This document shows, piece after piece, positions 46,521-57,696 of a stretch of 64,000 nucleotides of DNA. Numbering within the stretch: position 1 is the first letter of the stretch; each line of letters begins with the position of its first letter. The stretch covers positions 62,001 to 126,000 of the forward strand of contig DF237146.1 of NCBI GenBank assembly GCA_000708835.1, given 5' to 3'. A program made the translations under genes and the position numbers. The notes beneath the pieces were generated by a model. That model was given only the letters and a program-made list of their open reading frames with translations. It was not told the DNA's origin and ran no database searches. This stretch comes from Klebsormidium nitens (Eukaryota > Streptophyta > Klebsormidiophyceae > Klebsormidiales > Klebsormidiaceae).

Positions 46521-47428
46521 AGGTCGCAGCCAAGAGTCAACTCATAGAAGCTGGGCCTATAAACTGAGTGCGCCGTCTAGATCTCCGAGGCGTTGGGAAA
46601 TGTTTCTCAGGAAAAGCTTCACAAGGTCTACCAGGACAAGAATCCTCATTAGTAGCTCTGAAGAGGCTAATTTGAGACTGCAACACCGCCCTTTCTGCTA
46701 TACTTACAAATCACCCCTTCCAAGCCACGGGTAAATTGTATGGTCGGGCTTCTAAATATCGAAGTCGCGGAAAGTATTGTGCGCATATGATGCAAATTGC
46801 TGGCCAGGCAGATCACGTCGGACGTGCTGGCTCCGAGTGCTTGGCTGCATGGCCGATATATTTAGGCCCGCAATTTCAAACTCGTACCTTAGCAACGGAA
46901 AATTTCCGAACATGATGCGCATATTATGCATTGCCGAGTCTTTCTTACGTCATGGTGGTCTTGTGAAACGAAATACGACAGTCTGCAAGAGAGAGTAAAG
47001 ACGAATTTGGAACCAGTTCAAACAACGTCGCTATCATAATGCAGACCGTTCAATCAGGCAGCGCCCGTTGCCATACTCTTTTCGCAGGCGTCCTAAAGAT
47101 CTCGCATTTGCTACGAAAGGGTGAAATTAGCTAAGCAAGTTGCACATAGCTGTACTGGATTTCAGCCCAATTGTTCCGGATTGCAATTGAAGAATTCGGG
47201 TCTTGCGGAAGAGGTTCAGGACAGAACGCAATTGTTGTTTCTTGCATAGTCGGCATACTAGGAACGGGATGGGCGTTGAGCCGACAAATTTCAGAGAACG
47301 GTAAAGTAAAAGTCGGAGAGTTCAACGAAGCTGCTTTGTCTTTTACAGATCTGGGCAGTCGACGTTTCTTTCAATGCTACCCCTGCCTTGTAAACAGTGC
47401 TGTAGAGCATGACGCCTTGACGCCTTGC
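46521..47428. other. Spacer, no gene seen
   Basis: Short open frames only. Both neighbouring F-box copies (D and C) point their 3' ends into this stretch. Confidence 0.5.
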
Positions 47429-48352
47429 TTACTTGGATAGCGATTCGAATTTAGATGGACCATTCCCAACCGAGTCTCCAGTTGGGCTGACTCTTTCCCC
47501 CGAATATCTCAGATAGGAATGCACGTCACAAGTTAAGTTCTCCTTATGCGGTTCCAAATGCGAACACAGAACGCCCCGCAAACGATACCATGTAATGGAT
47601 CCGCCGACCGCCCAAGGTCTCTTCGGACGGAGAATTTCACAGCAGGCAAGTTCTGTCAAAGCAGGTGATCTTGTCTCACAGGGTGGAAGTGTGTAGAGTT
47701 CTACAGACAGGGGCCCCGGCGGATCATTCTCGACGCTGACTCCGATGGATTTGCCAGCAACAGAAGCGTTACGAGTCTGGCTTAATTCTTTCAGTATTGC
47801 TTGGGAACTCAAATATCCAGCTGCCGGGTACACCGGCTGGAGCGAAACGTCCGCAAATCTGTAAGACGCTGAGGTCGTATATGCAGCGTTGTCTGCTACT
47901 GTGTGTTCCGGGTAGATGCCCCACATCCAAATGCTCCGCCCTAAGCGAACGAGGATCAGGATGATCCCCCCAGAGAAAAGACGCGCCCGAAAGCAGCATG
48001 CAGCGCAAAATCCATCCTCTCGTGTAGAGCGTGCCACCCCTTGGCTTTGTTCAGCACGGTTGATTTGCTTTGCCGCACAGCATCGGGCTATCAACAGTCG
48101 TTTGTACCCACCCAGAGCTTCCACCTTTGCATCCAATTTTACACCTTCCTCTGACTTGTGAATCTCAGACTGACAACTGTCTTGCACAGCCGTCGCTGAG
48201 CCACAAAACGCTTCCTTCCAAACGTCTGGATTTTCTGCCGCGGCGCGGTAGAAGGGCGCCAAATCACACGTGCTTCGCAACAACGAGAGGGGGTCCAGAG
48301 CAGCCAGCTTGCGGAGGGTGACCAAGATCAGCTCGTTCGGAAGGCGCTCCAT
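47429..48352 (-). CDS. F-box protein copy C, 307 aa
   Basis: This is an intact single-exon gene. The F-box is at residues 1-50 (MERLPNELILVTLRKLAALD, LLRSTCDLAPFYRAAAENPD, VWKEAFCG), followed by EALGGYKRLLIARCCAAK. A C-terminal half of about 200 residues includes FSGGIILILVRLGRSIWMWG and ends SKFESLSK. No kelch, LRR or WD repeats are visible. Length matches copy H (308 aa). SKP1 binding is expected from the F-box; the substrate is unknown. It is transcribed divergently from E across a shared island. Confidence 0.78.
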   Translation of the reverse strand: MERLPNELILVTLRKLAALDPLSLLRSTCDLAPFYRAAAENPDVWKEAFCGSATAVQDSCQSEIHKSEEGVKLDAKVEALGGYKRLLIARCCAAKQINRAEQSQGVARSTREDGFCAACCFRARLFSGGIILILVRLGRSIWMWGIYPEHTVADNAAYTTSASYRFADVSLQPVYPAAGYLSSQAILKELSQTRNASVAGKSIGVSVENDPPGPLSVELYTLPPCETRSPALTELACCEILRPKRPWAVGGSITWYRLRGVLCSHLEPHKENLTCDVHSYLRYSGERVSPTGDSVGNGPSKFESLSK

Positions 48353-48423
48353 GCCTGCGCTCAGAACGTCATGGGAGAACAGTACAAAGACTAGTAAACA
48401 TCATCTGATGGTCGATACTCAGC

Positions 48424-48560
48424 GCGGCCGTGGGTCAAACCGGCGCGACTGGCCGCTCGTCGACCCAACGGGCGCGGCCGCGGGTTCTCTGGCGCGGCCG
48501 CGGCCGGTTTAGACGCGGCCGCCAAAGCCTCGCCTCCCACTCGTCGCGCGGCGGCGCGCG
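48424..48560. promoter_or_regulatory. GCGGCCGC-rich island between divergent F-box C and E
   Basis: Three octamers (48474, 48494, 48515) lie in a GC-rich block between ATGs at 48352 (minus) and 48716 (plus). Confidence 0.65.
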
Positions 48561-48715
48561 CGCACCCTGAGCCTTTTGCCGCCCAAGTGCGAATGTCGCT
48601 TTGGAAGGCGCCGCGCGCCTGGCTGCGTAACCAAAGGACGAGCGAAGGGCGCAGCAGAAGACTCAAATGGCTCAAGCACTTTGTGGATGTGGATAAAGCG
48701 GGAGTATAGCTCGTC

Positions 48716-49496
48716 ATGGAGGATCTACCAAGCGAACTGGTAAGGGTCATCCTGTATAAGCTTGCGGCGCAGGATCTTCCCTCCTTGTTGCGGGCCACGT
48801 GTGCGTGGAAAGGTTTTCACCTGGAGGTAAAGGGAAGTCCTGAGATCTGGAAGGAAGCCTTTTGCGGCGGAAACTCGGGGCTTGCAGACGAGAAACCGGA
48901 AGCTGAGATCATGTTGTTGGGTGGGTACAAGCGGCTGGTCAAAGCTCGGTGGGAGAATAGCCTTTGTTTGAAACCTGAACAAACACAAGGCCTAGGATGG
49001 GTCGCACCAAGTGAACCCAAGTTCTCATATCTCGATTTGACCAGGAGTACTCACTACAAGTTCCTTGTCTTGATGAGAGAGCAAAGCAGGATCCTGTTAT
49101 ATATGGGGGTTGCTGATCCGCACGCCGTCAAGGCAGAAGACGCTCGGGGATTTCACCTTCAGATCCATAGTACATAGCCCTTATTCTAGTAGACTGAGAA
49201 AACCATCTTCTGTTGATCTCGAACTTTCTTTGTCTACTTCGGGGTTAGAGTCTCTCTTTTTCCAAGCACGCCCGACTTGCGGGAAGGGTTCGAAAGGACA
49301 GAAGAGCCTCAGGGTTGGAAGCGACCAGGTAATGCAGGGTCCTTTATTCGTGGACCTGTACCACTTTCGCCAGCCGCAAAGTAACCCAAGCTTGAGAGAC
49401 GCAAAGACCTGGTTGTGTGAAATATATCGTGGGCGAGACGATGCAGACGTTCCGGCATTTACGTTCGATGGACGTTTAATTTCCGTAGTTCTTTGA
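48716..49496 (+). pseudogene. F-box protein copy E, frameshifted
   Basis: The first frame gives the F-box (MEDLPSELVRVILYKLAAQD, LLRATCAWKGFHLEVKG, IWKEAFCGG), LLGGYKRLVKARWE and YKFLVLMREQSRILLY, then diverges. The next frame continues the family C-terminus (TLGDFTFRS, ARPTCGKGS, DLYHFRQPQSNPS, FTFDGRLISVVL). Aligned to F, E has about four extra bases in TTATATATGGGGG at 49097-49110, consistent with a TA-repeat expansion. Without it the protein would be about 258 residues. Confidence 0.75.
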
Positions 49497-50038
49497 TGTG
49501 AGCGAACGTTCTGAAAAACAATACAAACCTCAATATTTGGCAGCTCTGGTCTCCACGTGTGCGCAGTCAAGGACAACGCCGGCGCCTAATTGGATAAGCA
49601 GTGGGACAGGACAGTCTCGCCTTAAAAGTGACATGGAAGACCCGTTTGTCACGGCGGTTATACATATTTGAACAAGGTCATGTTGCAAGTGGAAAAGTTT
49701 TGCGCGCGACTCGAGCCTCGATTCCTGATAGAACAGGAAGACCTGAGAAAACGTTTTGGTATTTTGTATCAACTATGATATTATGCATTCTTCCTACGCG
49801 CGTCAAAAAAGGAGTCAGGATAAAATACCCGTCCATGAAAAGCGTGCATAACTCATCCGAAAAAGATGGTTCAGGCTGTAAACACGATTCATCATGCAAA
49901 GCAGAAGTTGCATGTGTTCCGACACCCGATTACTTCTGCTTCTTTATGCAAGCAAGAGACTAATTAAGACTCCAAGAAAAGACGATCGTACTGTAAATCT
50001 GAATTAAGGAATCTAGATGCTAATAAATCTCTTCGTCC

Positions 50039-50250
50039 CTCTTCTGGAAGTCGCACCATGTTCCAGACTTCGTTTTCATGATCAGCCCGGCAGCTTTACC
50101 ACCCACTTGACACTTGTCGTCAATCGCTACCTCTGCATGGCATAGGGCAGGCCGCCTGGTCAATAGGAAGATCAGACTCATGATTAACCAAGGCCTTTGA
50201 TCATTCACCCTCTCTCCAAAAATCTGCAAAACTCCGTTGCGTTTGCTCAT
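50039..50250 (-). other. Possible short minus-strand gene or relic divergent from F
   Basis: The frame holds MSLIFLLTRRPALCHA, which looks like a signal peptide, followed by EVAIDDKCQVGGKAAG and a stop. A related sequence (EVPIDDSC) sits at the equivalent position upstream of copy G. The paralogy is visible in the DNA (GTCGTCAATCG, GGGCAGGCCGCCTG). Function is unknown and it may be only a relic carried along by duplication. Confidence 0.3.
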
Positions 50251-50363
50251 GGGCGATCATATCAAAGATGGGCGCAGGCAGAACGCTTTAGCCCGCAGGT
50301 CCTAACTAGCGAACGGGGCCGTGAGCACGGTTCCTTGGGCGATACCGCGTTTGATTTTGACCC

Positions 50364-50480
50364 GCGGCCGCTGAAGCGCCCTCCTGGGCCAGGCGGCCGC
50401 CCAACGTTTTGTCCAGGCGTGGCAAAAGCGGCCGCATGACACCGATAAAACCCCACGTCGCGTCGCGGCCGCGGACGCGC
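50364..50480 (+). promoter_or_regulatory. GCGGCCGC-rich island upstream of F-box F
   Basis: Four octamers (50364, 50393, 50428, 50465) occur within about 200 bp of the ATG. The first is part of the composite motif GCGGCCGCTGAAGCGCCCTC (50364-50383). Confidence 0.65.
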
Positions 50481-50562
50481 TTCGAAGGACGCGCAGATCA
50501 GCAACATCTCAATGGCGCCCTGCAAAAGTGAACAGAGTTTCGAGCAGAAGCAAAGCGCGACA

Positions 50563-51318
50563 ATGGAGATTCTGCCAGGCGAACTAGTGCGGGTCGTTCT
50601 GTCGAAGCTGGCGGCGCAGGACCCTCCATCATTGCTGCGGGCCACGTGTGCCTGCAAAGCCATTTACCGGGAGGTGGAAGGAGACTCTAAATTTTGGAAG
50701 GATGGATTCTTCGGCGGAGATTCAGATATTGGAGAGCACTGCAAAGACGAGAGCCTGGAAGCTGAGATTTTGTTGGTAGGGGGGTACAAGCGGCTAGTGA
50801 AAGCTCGGTGGGAGGTGACAGAGTCCTCGGGTTTTGAACGAAGCCGGGAGTTGCTTTCACCGTGTAGTTCCAAGACTTCCAGTTTTGATGGAAGTAGAGA
50901 AATTAACGTCAAATACCTTGTCCTGGTGAGAGACCAGAAGAGGCTCATCTTGTGGGGCTTCTTAAAGTTCACGCCATCGGGGGACGTTAATCTCGGCGAT
51001 TTGACACTCACTGCTGTGAGTCTCAGAGCTTCTACTCGGGGCGACGTTCGACTTTATCTGAGTACTTCGCGGATCGAGCCGCTTTGTTCAAATACTTGCA
51101 CGAGTACCGAAGAGGTGTGGGAAGGACAAAGCAGGATGGTCGGTAGCAACTGTATACTGCAAGGGCCAGTCTCCCTGGAAAGATACGATTTCCAGGAACC
51201 TCAAAGTAATCCAAAGAATCCTGAAAGCTGGTTATGTCACACATATGTAGGACACGGTAAAAAAGTCTGGTCAGTGGACCTTTCTGGACGTTTCCTTTCC
51301 GTGGGTCCTGCGCTTTGA
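50563..51318 (+). CDS. F-box protein copy F, 251 aa
   Basis: This is the intact member of the E/F/G subgroup. The F-box is at residues 1-48 (MEILPGELVRVVLSKLAAQD, SLLRATCACKAIYREVEGD), then LLVGGYKRLVKARWE, YLVLVRDQKRLILWG, LGDLTLTAVSLR, GPVSLERYDFQEPQSNP and the C-terminus VDLSGRFLSVGPAL. The start at 50563 is chosen because all paralogs begin at this Met. An in-frame ATG at 50512 would add 17 residues that correspond to untranslated sequence in G. An SCF adaptor role is inferred from the F-box. Confidence 0.78.
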   Translation: MEILPGELVRVVLSKLAAQDPPSLLRATCACKAIYREVEGDSKFWKDGFFGGDSDIGEHCKDESLEAEILLVGGYKRLVKARWEVTESSGFERSRELLSPCSSKTSSFDGSREINVKYLVLVRDQKRLILWGFLKFTPSGDVNLGDLTLTAVSLRASTRGDVRLYLSTSRIEPLCSNTCTSTEEVWEGQSRMVGSNCILQGPVSLERYDFQEPQSNPKNPESWLCHTYVGHGKKVWSVDLSGRFLSVGPAL

Positions 51319-52600
51319 GGAGACAAAACGTGAGGGCATACGTTGCCCATACGTTGGGAGGATTCTTCTGTAACTCGGAGATCAAGTGGTAAGACTTGGA
51401 GTTGTTAAGGAAGGCGGAGCCTCAAAAGATTGTAACAGATTGCGAACAAAAAGCACAGAGGTCTTCAGCTTTCTATCTTGCCTTTTAAATCCGACAACGG
51501 GTTTAAGAGGAGTTCTGATTCCCAAACTTAACCAGGCAGGATGCTTTAGAGTGCCACTGGAATTGCATTTCCACTCATCTTCAAGAGGTCTGGCGCTGGC
51601 TATGCATAAGAAAGTCGTCAAATGTGCTTTGACATTATGTCGCAAGACGTGATCGAGATTTGGAAGCCTTAAGAGAACGGCTGTCCTCTTGATTTGACGT
51701 ACTCTGGGGTCATGATATCCCATGAGACTTGCGGCCCACTCTTAGTTTCTTGTAAGTATACTAATCAAAAGATCGAGGCAGCGCCTTCGTTGGCATGGTG
51801 CAATGGGGCAGACAGTGGCCCAAGGATATTGCGCGTTTATGTGTAACCAAGACGATTAGGCAATGCGAAGCTTCTCATTTGCTCTCAGCTCTCAACCTTC
51901 TATTAGCTTAATGCATGATTGCATGCGGTTGGTTCGAAGGGCTGCGCTCCGAACACATTCGGGTCGAACAGAAGCGGCCCAACGGCTTCAGCCATGACAT
52001 TGCTACAATCAATGCTCTCGCGCGCATGAATGGAAGCATCTGTACTCTTAGGATAAGTGCCAGAGCTATCCGTTTCTGCGTTCATACTACTTTTTAAACG
52101 GCAACTTGAAACATGCGTACATCTTCCAATTCGCCCTGATTGGAGAGTCCGATTCCGTATCTCGCGAATAACTCTTTGATTCGCAATGATCGATGTCCAA
52201 AAGATCCAGGGAAGGCGCGTACTCTAGGAGCGAATTCTGCAACCCATGAATAGTGACTTGCCAGTATGGATATCCTTGTCGGTTGCCCGTGCCAGTGCAG
52301 TGGGCCCTTCTGAATTGAATCTGAGCGCGGTGCATGATATCGATTTCGACGTGACCAGGGAAAGAGAGAGCATGTGATATTTTGTGTGTGTATTGTATGA
52401 CCCGCCGCACACTCTCTTCACAGCTGTCGTCAATCGGTACCTCTGGCGTTAGGGCAGGCCGCCTGCCAGATGAGCTAGAAGATCGGTCTTTAATTTTCGA
52501 GGCTTCTCATTCACTCCCTCTCAATAATCTGATAACAATCCCTGGCAATCAATCATGACAGTAATATTTTAGACGGGCTGCACAGGCAGAACGCTTTCGC
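51319..52600. other. Spacer with a minus-strand relic
   Basis: No intact gene. A minus-strand open frame (52087-52433) shares the EVPIDD region with the sequence upstream of F and then continues into ISHALSFPGHVEIDIMH. It has no signal peptide or ATG at the matching place, so it looks like a decayed copy. Confidence 0.35.
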
Positions 52601-52695
52601 CAGCAGGTCCGAAGCGGCGCGGCAACGAAAGCGGAACCGAAAAAGCGAACGGGCCGTGAACGCGCGCGCGGTTCCATGGGCGTTTACTTCGAACC

Positions 52696-52800
52696 GCGGC
52701 CGGAGCGCCCTCGTTTTGCCTAGGCACATCTTACCTCCACTGCGTAACATCCACAAAACCCCAAGTCCGGTCGCGGCCGCGGCCGCGCTTCGAAGGCCGC
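52696..52800 (+). promoter_or_regulatory. GC island and composite motif upstream of F-box G
   Basis: Two overlapping octamers (52773, 52779) and the composite motif GCGGCCGGAGCGCCCTC (52696-52712) lie 65-170 bp upstream of the ATG. The following leader (AGAGTTTCGAGCAGAAGCAA) is identical to that of copy F. Confidence 0.65.
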
Positions 52801-52864
52801 GCAGATCTGCAACGTCTCATGGAGTGCGAAGTCAGCAGAGTTTCGAGCAGAAGCAAAGCGCGCT

Positions 52865-53636
52865 ATGGAGACCCTACCTGGCGAAATAGTGCGGGTCGTT
52901 CTGTGGAAGCTAGCAGTGCAGGACCCTACGTCATTGCTCCGGGCCAGGTGTGTTTGCAAAGCCTTTCACCGAGAGGTGGAACGAACTCCTAAGATTTGGA
53001 AGGATGCATTCTTGGGCGGAGACTCAGATCTTGGAGAGCACTGCAGAGACGAGATCCTGGAATACGAGATTGAGATGATAGGGGGGTACAAGCGGCTGGT
53101 GAAAGCTTGGTGGGAGAAGACAAATATTTTGGATTCTGAACAAACCCAGGGGGTGCATCCATCGTGTGCATCGATATCATTCTCTTTTGTAGGACGTAGA
53201 GATATTCCCATCAATTACCTTGACTTGATGGTTCGAGCAAAAGAGGCTCATCTTCGGGGGCTTGCTCAAGCATACGCCATCAGCGAATGCGGATCTCGAC
53301 GATCTGACCCTCAAGTCTGTGAGTTTCAGTGCTACTCCTCCTGGAGACGTTAAATTTTATCTGGTTACCTCGGCTCTGGTTACCCTAGAGCCGCTCTCTC
53401 CTACAGCTCTCACGAGTCCCGGCGAACTTGAAGCGTTGGAGGGGCAGACCAGATTTGCTGGCAGCAATTACCTTGTGCAGGGGCCAGTTTCCCTGGAGAT
53501 ATACGATTTCCAAGAATCTCACAGTAATCCGAAGAAACCGAAGACCTGGTCGTGCAAAATATTCGTAGGACAAGATACTGAAGATTTAGCATTTGAACTT
53601 TCTGGACGTTTCTTTTCTGTGGGCTTTTCACTTTGA
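52865..53636 (+). pseudogene. F-box protein copy G, frameshifted
   Basis: The first frame encodes METLPGEIVRVVLWKLAVQD, LLRARCVCKAFHREVERTP, MIGGYKRLVKAWWE and INYLDLM. At about 53229-53237 one extra base relative to F (TTGATGGTTCGAG) shifts the frame. The other frame then continues EQKRLIFGGLLKHTPS, LDDLTLKSVSFSATPPGDV, GPVSLEIYDFQES and ends ELSGRFFSVGFSL. Both halves are otherwise well preserved, so the break is young or a sequencing error. Confidence 0.78.
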
Positions 53637-54800
53637 GGAGACAAGGCCAGTTATTTTGCATACTTCCTGACCGTAGTTCTAGGTTTTTGTCACAATTCAT
53701 GACAGAGAACGGGGCGTGGTCAGGGAGTCTCATGAGAATCTTGGCAATCAGCCAGCTTGGCAGGCGTCTTTAAGGGCGGGCTGCGTAAGAATTTGAAAAC
53801 CTGGTCCGCGCTGTAGAGTGCAAAAAAGACTTTCAGATTATGAGTTTTTCACATCGGAGCCGTCACTGAAATTTGCAAAAGCGCATCCACCTTTTTCTCA
53901 AACCCGGTATGCTACTTCGCTTTCATCCGTCGACGGGGTCCTTGAAAATGTTGTGAAGCAGACTTGGACAAGAGAGGCGTGCATGATCACTATGATGCGA
54001 CTGGGTCAGATTGCCAATTGCTCATCTGAGATGTGAAAACGAGCCATCTATAGCTAGAAAACTGCGATCGCGTACTTCGACTGACGTCGCAACTCAATTG
54101 TTTGAGCGCCAAAATGATTGGTACCACAACTGTCAATTATCTGGAAGGGCTCTCTCTTTCAGTCGAAGTGGATGCATTCCGATCCTTTTGCTTTCTTTGG
54201 TGCCTCTGTCGGACCGACTCTATGAGGCTGGCAATCCCAGCGGACACGACGTCAAATGTTTTTTAAACATATAGAGAGGCGATTAAGAGATAAATATGAT
54301 GGTGATTTAGACAGTCACGGTAGTCTAGTAGTACCGTTCCGCCATTTCTCCAGAGACGGATGAGGCTTAAGCGGTTTATATTCCGGACGGTTGCGGGCGG
54401 AACGTCGCATCCGCTTTGGTGCGCGTCGAATCGAGACGGATCAAAATGGATGAATCCACACGGACTTGTTAGTAGATAAATGTAAGTTTGTATTCTTTCA
54501 ACGACGTCCTGATCCGCTATCCAATTGTGCCTCGACAGTGCTCTGCTATTGGCAACAATGACTAGCGTTCCACTAGCGTACATCCTCAAGATAGATTAAC
54601 GTCTGGGGTGCCCTGTCGTACCTGCTTGATGAAAATCAATCGCTTTCAAGCAATGATCAACGTCATTCCGGCAGACTTTTCTGACATGTAGCTTGACGTG
54701 ACCAGCTTGCCGGAACGCAAACAATATTCTGTACGCAATTTAATATGTGCATAGGTAGTGTGACCAGCTTTAGAAGTACGAAAGCAGCTGGCGGTGGGTA
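53637..54800. other. Spacer, no gene seen
   Basis: Short open frames on both strands without domains or splice chains. Confidence 0.5.
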
Positions 54801-54809
54801 TATTCTGAC

Positions 54810-55045
54810 GGGGCGCGCCGCCGCCGCAAACATTCGCGCGCGCCGCGCGGCCTGGCCGCCATTGGCAGGCCCGGGTACTACCGCGCGGCGCGCGGCCGGC
54901 GACAGGCCCGGGGCGCGTGTGCCGGCCGACCCAAACCGTTACCAAACCCCTGGCAAAACCGCGCGGCGCGTCCGCAGCGCGGCCGCGCGGGTGTACGTTG
55001 GCCGCCGGTCCGAGCGGCCCGCGCGCGACGACGTCTCCGCCATCC
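54810..55045. promoter_or_regulatory. Orphan GC/CpG island
   Basis: This is the same kind of island (many GCGCGGC and GCGGCGCG words, one octamer at 54979) as those before the F-box genes, but no F-box ATG follows. The next gene is the membrane protein about 600 bp downstream. Confidence 0.5.
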
Positions 55046-55628
55046 TTTTACTTCCAACTCTTGAACAAAAGCAGTCCTTTAGTCCTCGGAGTGTATTTCT
55101 TGCCGCTTTCACCACCGGTTAAAGAGGCAGATTTTGGTAAGAGGAAGGATGGCGTCCGGCATGCAAGGGGGAAAAGGAAGGGTTCCGCTGGCGCGGTACT
55201 GGAGCCTCGCTCTAATGACCTGCTGTTGGACAGGTTCGGTTATGGCGACGTTCATTCTTTGAAAAGCATATGCATGTGAATATCACTTTGAGGTCAACTT
55301 TAACTTTTGCCCTTTGACGTGATAACATCAATCTTCATCAGAGATTCACTCTTTTCTGTCTCACTTTGTGTTGCATGTAAGCTACCTGATCATGGTCAGA
55401 TCCGTTATACGGATCAGGGTAGGGGCACTGCCACCAAGCTTTTCAAGGACTCATCATGGACAGTCAAAAGATTCCAGACGTTTGCGCAACTGCAAGTTTT
55501 TGGTCGACCCTGATATTTGTTCGGGACCAGGTTTTCAGCGAAACAAACGTTCACAACATACTAAAGGTGACTTGCAGCCGTCTCAGGATCTTAAAACCTA
55601 GGCTCATGTTCAATAACGGGGTAATTGC

Positions 55629-57696
55629 ATGATATTTGCACTTATCGTTGCTTCACTAGTCATGTTTGGTCAGTCTGCCGCTCGAGGATGTATGATCAGG
55701 AAACCAAACTTCCTTTCCTTGTCTGCAGTTCTCATTTGTCCCAATGTTTCCAACGCCCAAGCTCTCCCCGCCAACCAGTCGCTTCCGGAGCCGACCCTGG
55801 TGAATGAGTTCCTGCTTAGCAACCAGTTGAACTGGACCAATCCAGTGCTCGGGAAACCTCCCCGACCGCTCCAAGTGATCAAGTGCCAATCGCTGACAAA
55901 ACCGGTGTACGACTTCTATCGAATCGAGGCACCCACGAATACTTGTCAGATCCCGCCTCCTGTTGTGAACGTTCTCCACCCCAAGCACACTCCCAAAGTG
56001 CTCCGCATCCTTCTGGGCATAACCATCTTCCTCGGCGTTGTCATCGACGGCCTGGTATTTTTCTGGATGGTTTGGGGAGCGTTGCTCTTCGCTTTGTTCG
56101 GGGCTCTCACAATCCTATTCTCACAATCCTAGCGCTAGTCGGTGGCCTCCTGATTTTCCTGCTGAGTTGGATCTGCTGTTGCTCTTTCCACTTCGATAAG
56201 AGCGAAGACTCTCTGGAGGCCCCAGACGTAGAGCCACCGAGACTTGCGCCAATCAGGGACAATGACGTCACCAGTGGCAATAAAGCGGTTGATGATTGGG
56301 CCCGAATCGAGTCATTGAAGTCCGAGATTGGCTGGTCGAACCATAATGACAGTGCAAAAGCAGAGCACACTTTCAGTTGGGAACCGGCCAACGAGTTCAA
56401 CCCCTTCAGTCTCAGCTACACTAGCGAGCTGCAAGCAGAGGCTGCCAGCACGCAAGGACACGTGGCAGCTTCTCCGACAGCCGCAACTGACGTCAGACCT
56501 CAACCGGTGACTCTTTCCACCGGCCAGTCCGGGTCGGGATCGAATTCAGACCAGCAAACGCCCCCGGTGGTCTGCTTTAAGACCAAAGAAGGGAAGAAGG
56601 CCAGAAAGCGCAACCCACTCTGTCAAGGACTTCTGATTTTGACCTATGTCGTCACCTTGCCGGTGCTCGTTTACCTTATTATTTCGGTTGCTCGCATGGT
56701 GCCGGGAGGGGTCAAGTGCTTCACCACGGATACCAGAGTGGAGCGACTGGGGCCGGTGCCTCTACCCGATCCCGCAAAAGGTATGATCTTTCCTGATGGG
56801 CACATTGTTTTCTGAAATCAACGCGGTGAATTCGCAGAGGGTTCTGCTGAGACCTCCTTTTGTTAGCCACGGCCTTGGCCAAGACTTTCGCATACCAGAG
56901 TACAAGCGGGAGGTTCTAACTCCTGAGCTCGTTGTTTGTTGAAAGTAAAGACGCGTCGTCACGTTCTGAATGACGTCTTTCCGTCCTTTTTCGATCTTAC
57001 CTTGGTTAAAGGAGCACCGTACTGCTAAAGGTGATTGAAGTGAATAAACCTTCATGTATCTGCTGGACGTCAGAATTTCGATAAATTCATCAGGCGAGTC
57101 GAAATCAGCACGAGTTCGCACCTCAGGTTGCAGCAGCTTCTCCCGCGGCGTCTGAACAAAAGTGGTGGGCTTAAAACCGATCATCTGGTTGAGAAGTATT
57201 GAACCCTGCAGATGCATCTCTAGCCCAGATTTGGACATTGGCAGATTCATTCTCTACTTTAAATACAGTAGGAGCCGTAACTGACATCCTGTGCATGACT
57301 CCTTGCCCAGGTTTGAACCAGTACCTGGCGTCTAGGTCCAACGGGACCAGCCTGACTCTTCAGTCCTGCAAGAACGACCGCTTGCAAATCTACGCTCTCG
57401 CTCCGGACGGCTGCGGACGTCTGGCGGATCCGTACGGCGGCCGCTCACCGGACAACGAGCTGCCGGCCCGTATCCGCGCCATGTGTCCAAAGTTACTGAA
57501 CGCGTGGAGTGCGAAGGATTTGGTTTATGGCGCGCTACCGTGCTTGGCGATGGCGATAGCCAGCTGGTTTCTGGTACTGGACTGCTCGTTACCCCTGTGC
57601 GAGTGCGAGGAGTGTAAGAAGAAGCGGCAGAGGCGGGCGGAAGTTGCGACACAGACGGAGGAAGCTCCGCGTCAGCAACCTGGAGGGGCTGTCTAA
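55629..57696 (+). pseudogene. Multi-pass membrane protein gene, broken by a 14-bp duplication
   Basis: Exons are 55629..56780 and 57212..57696, and their phases match. An N-terminal hydrophobic stretch (MIFALIVASLVMFG) may be a signal anchor. Next comes a hydrophobic pair (VLRILLGITIFLGVVIDG; WMVWGALLFALFGALT). The first frame ends soon after at 56132 because TCTCACAATCCTA is tandemly repeated (56105-56117 and 56119-56131, offset 14). Without one unit, the frame runs on through GGLLIFLLSWICCC, an acidic soluble stretch, KEGKKARKRNPLC, a third membrane span (TYVVTLPVLVYLIIS), a Cys-bearing luminal part, a last span (LPCLAMAIASWFLVL) and the tail LCECEECKKKRQRR. I do not recognise the family. 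A surface protein or receptor-like role is only a guess from topology. Confidence 0.6.

Noticed and set aside
50512-50562. Upstream in-frame ATG of F-box copy F
   Set aside because: The added residues correspond to leader sequence in copy G, where they are out of frame. Every paralog starts at the internal Met.
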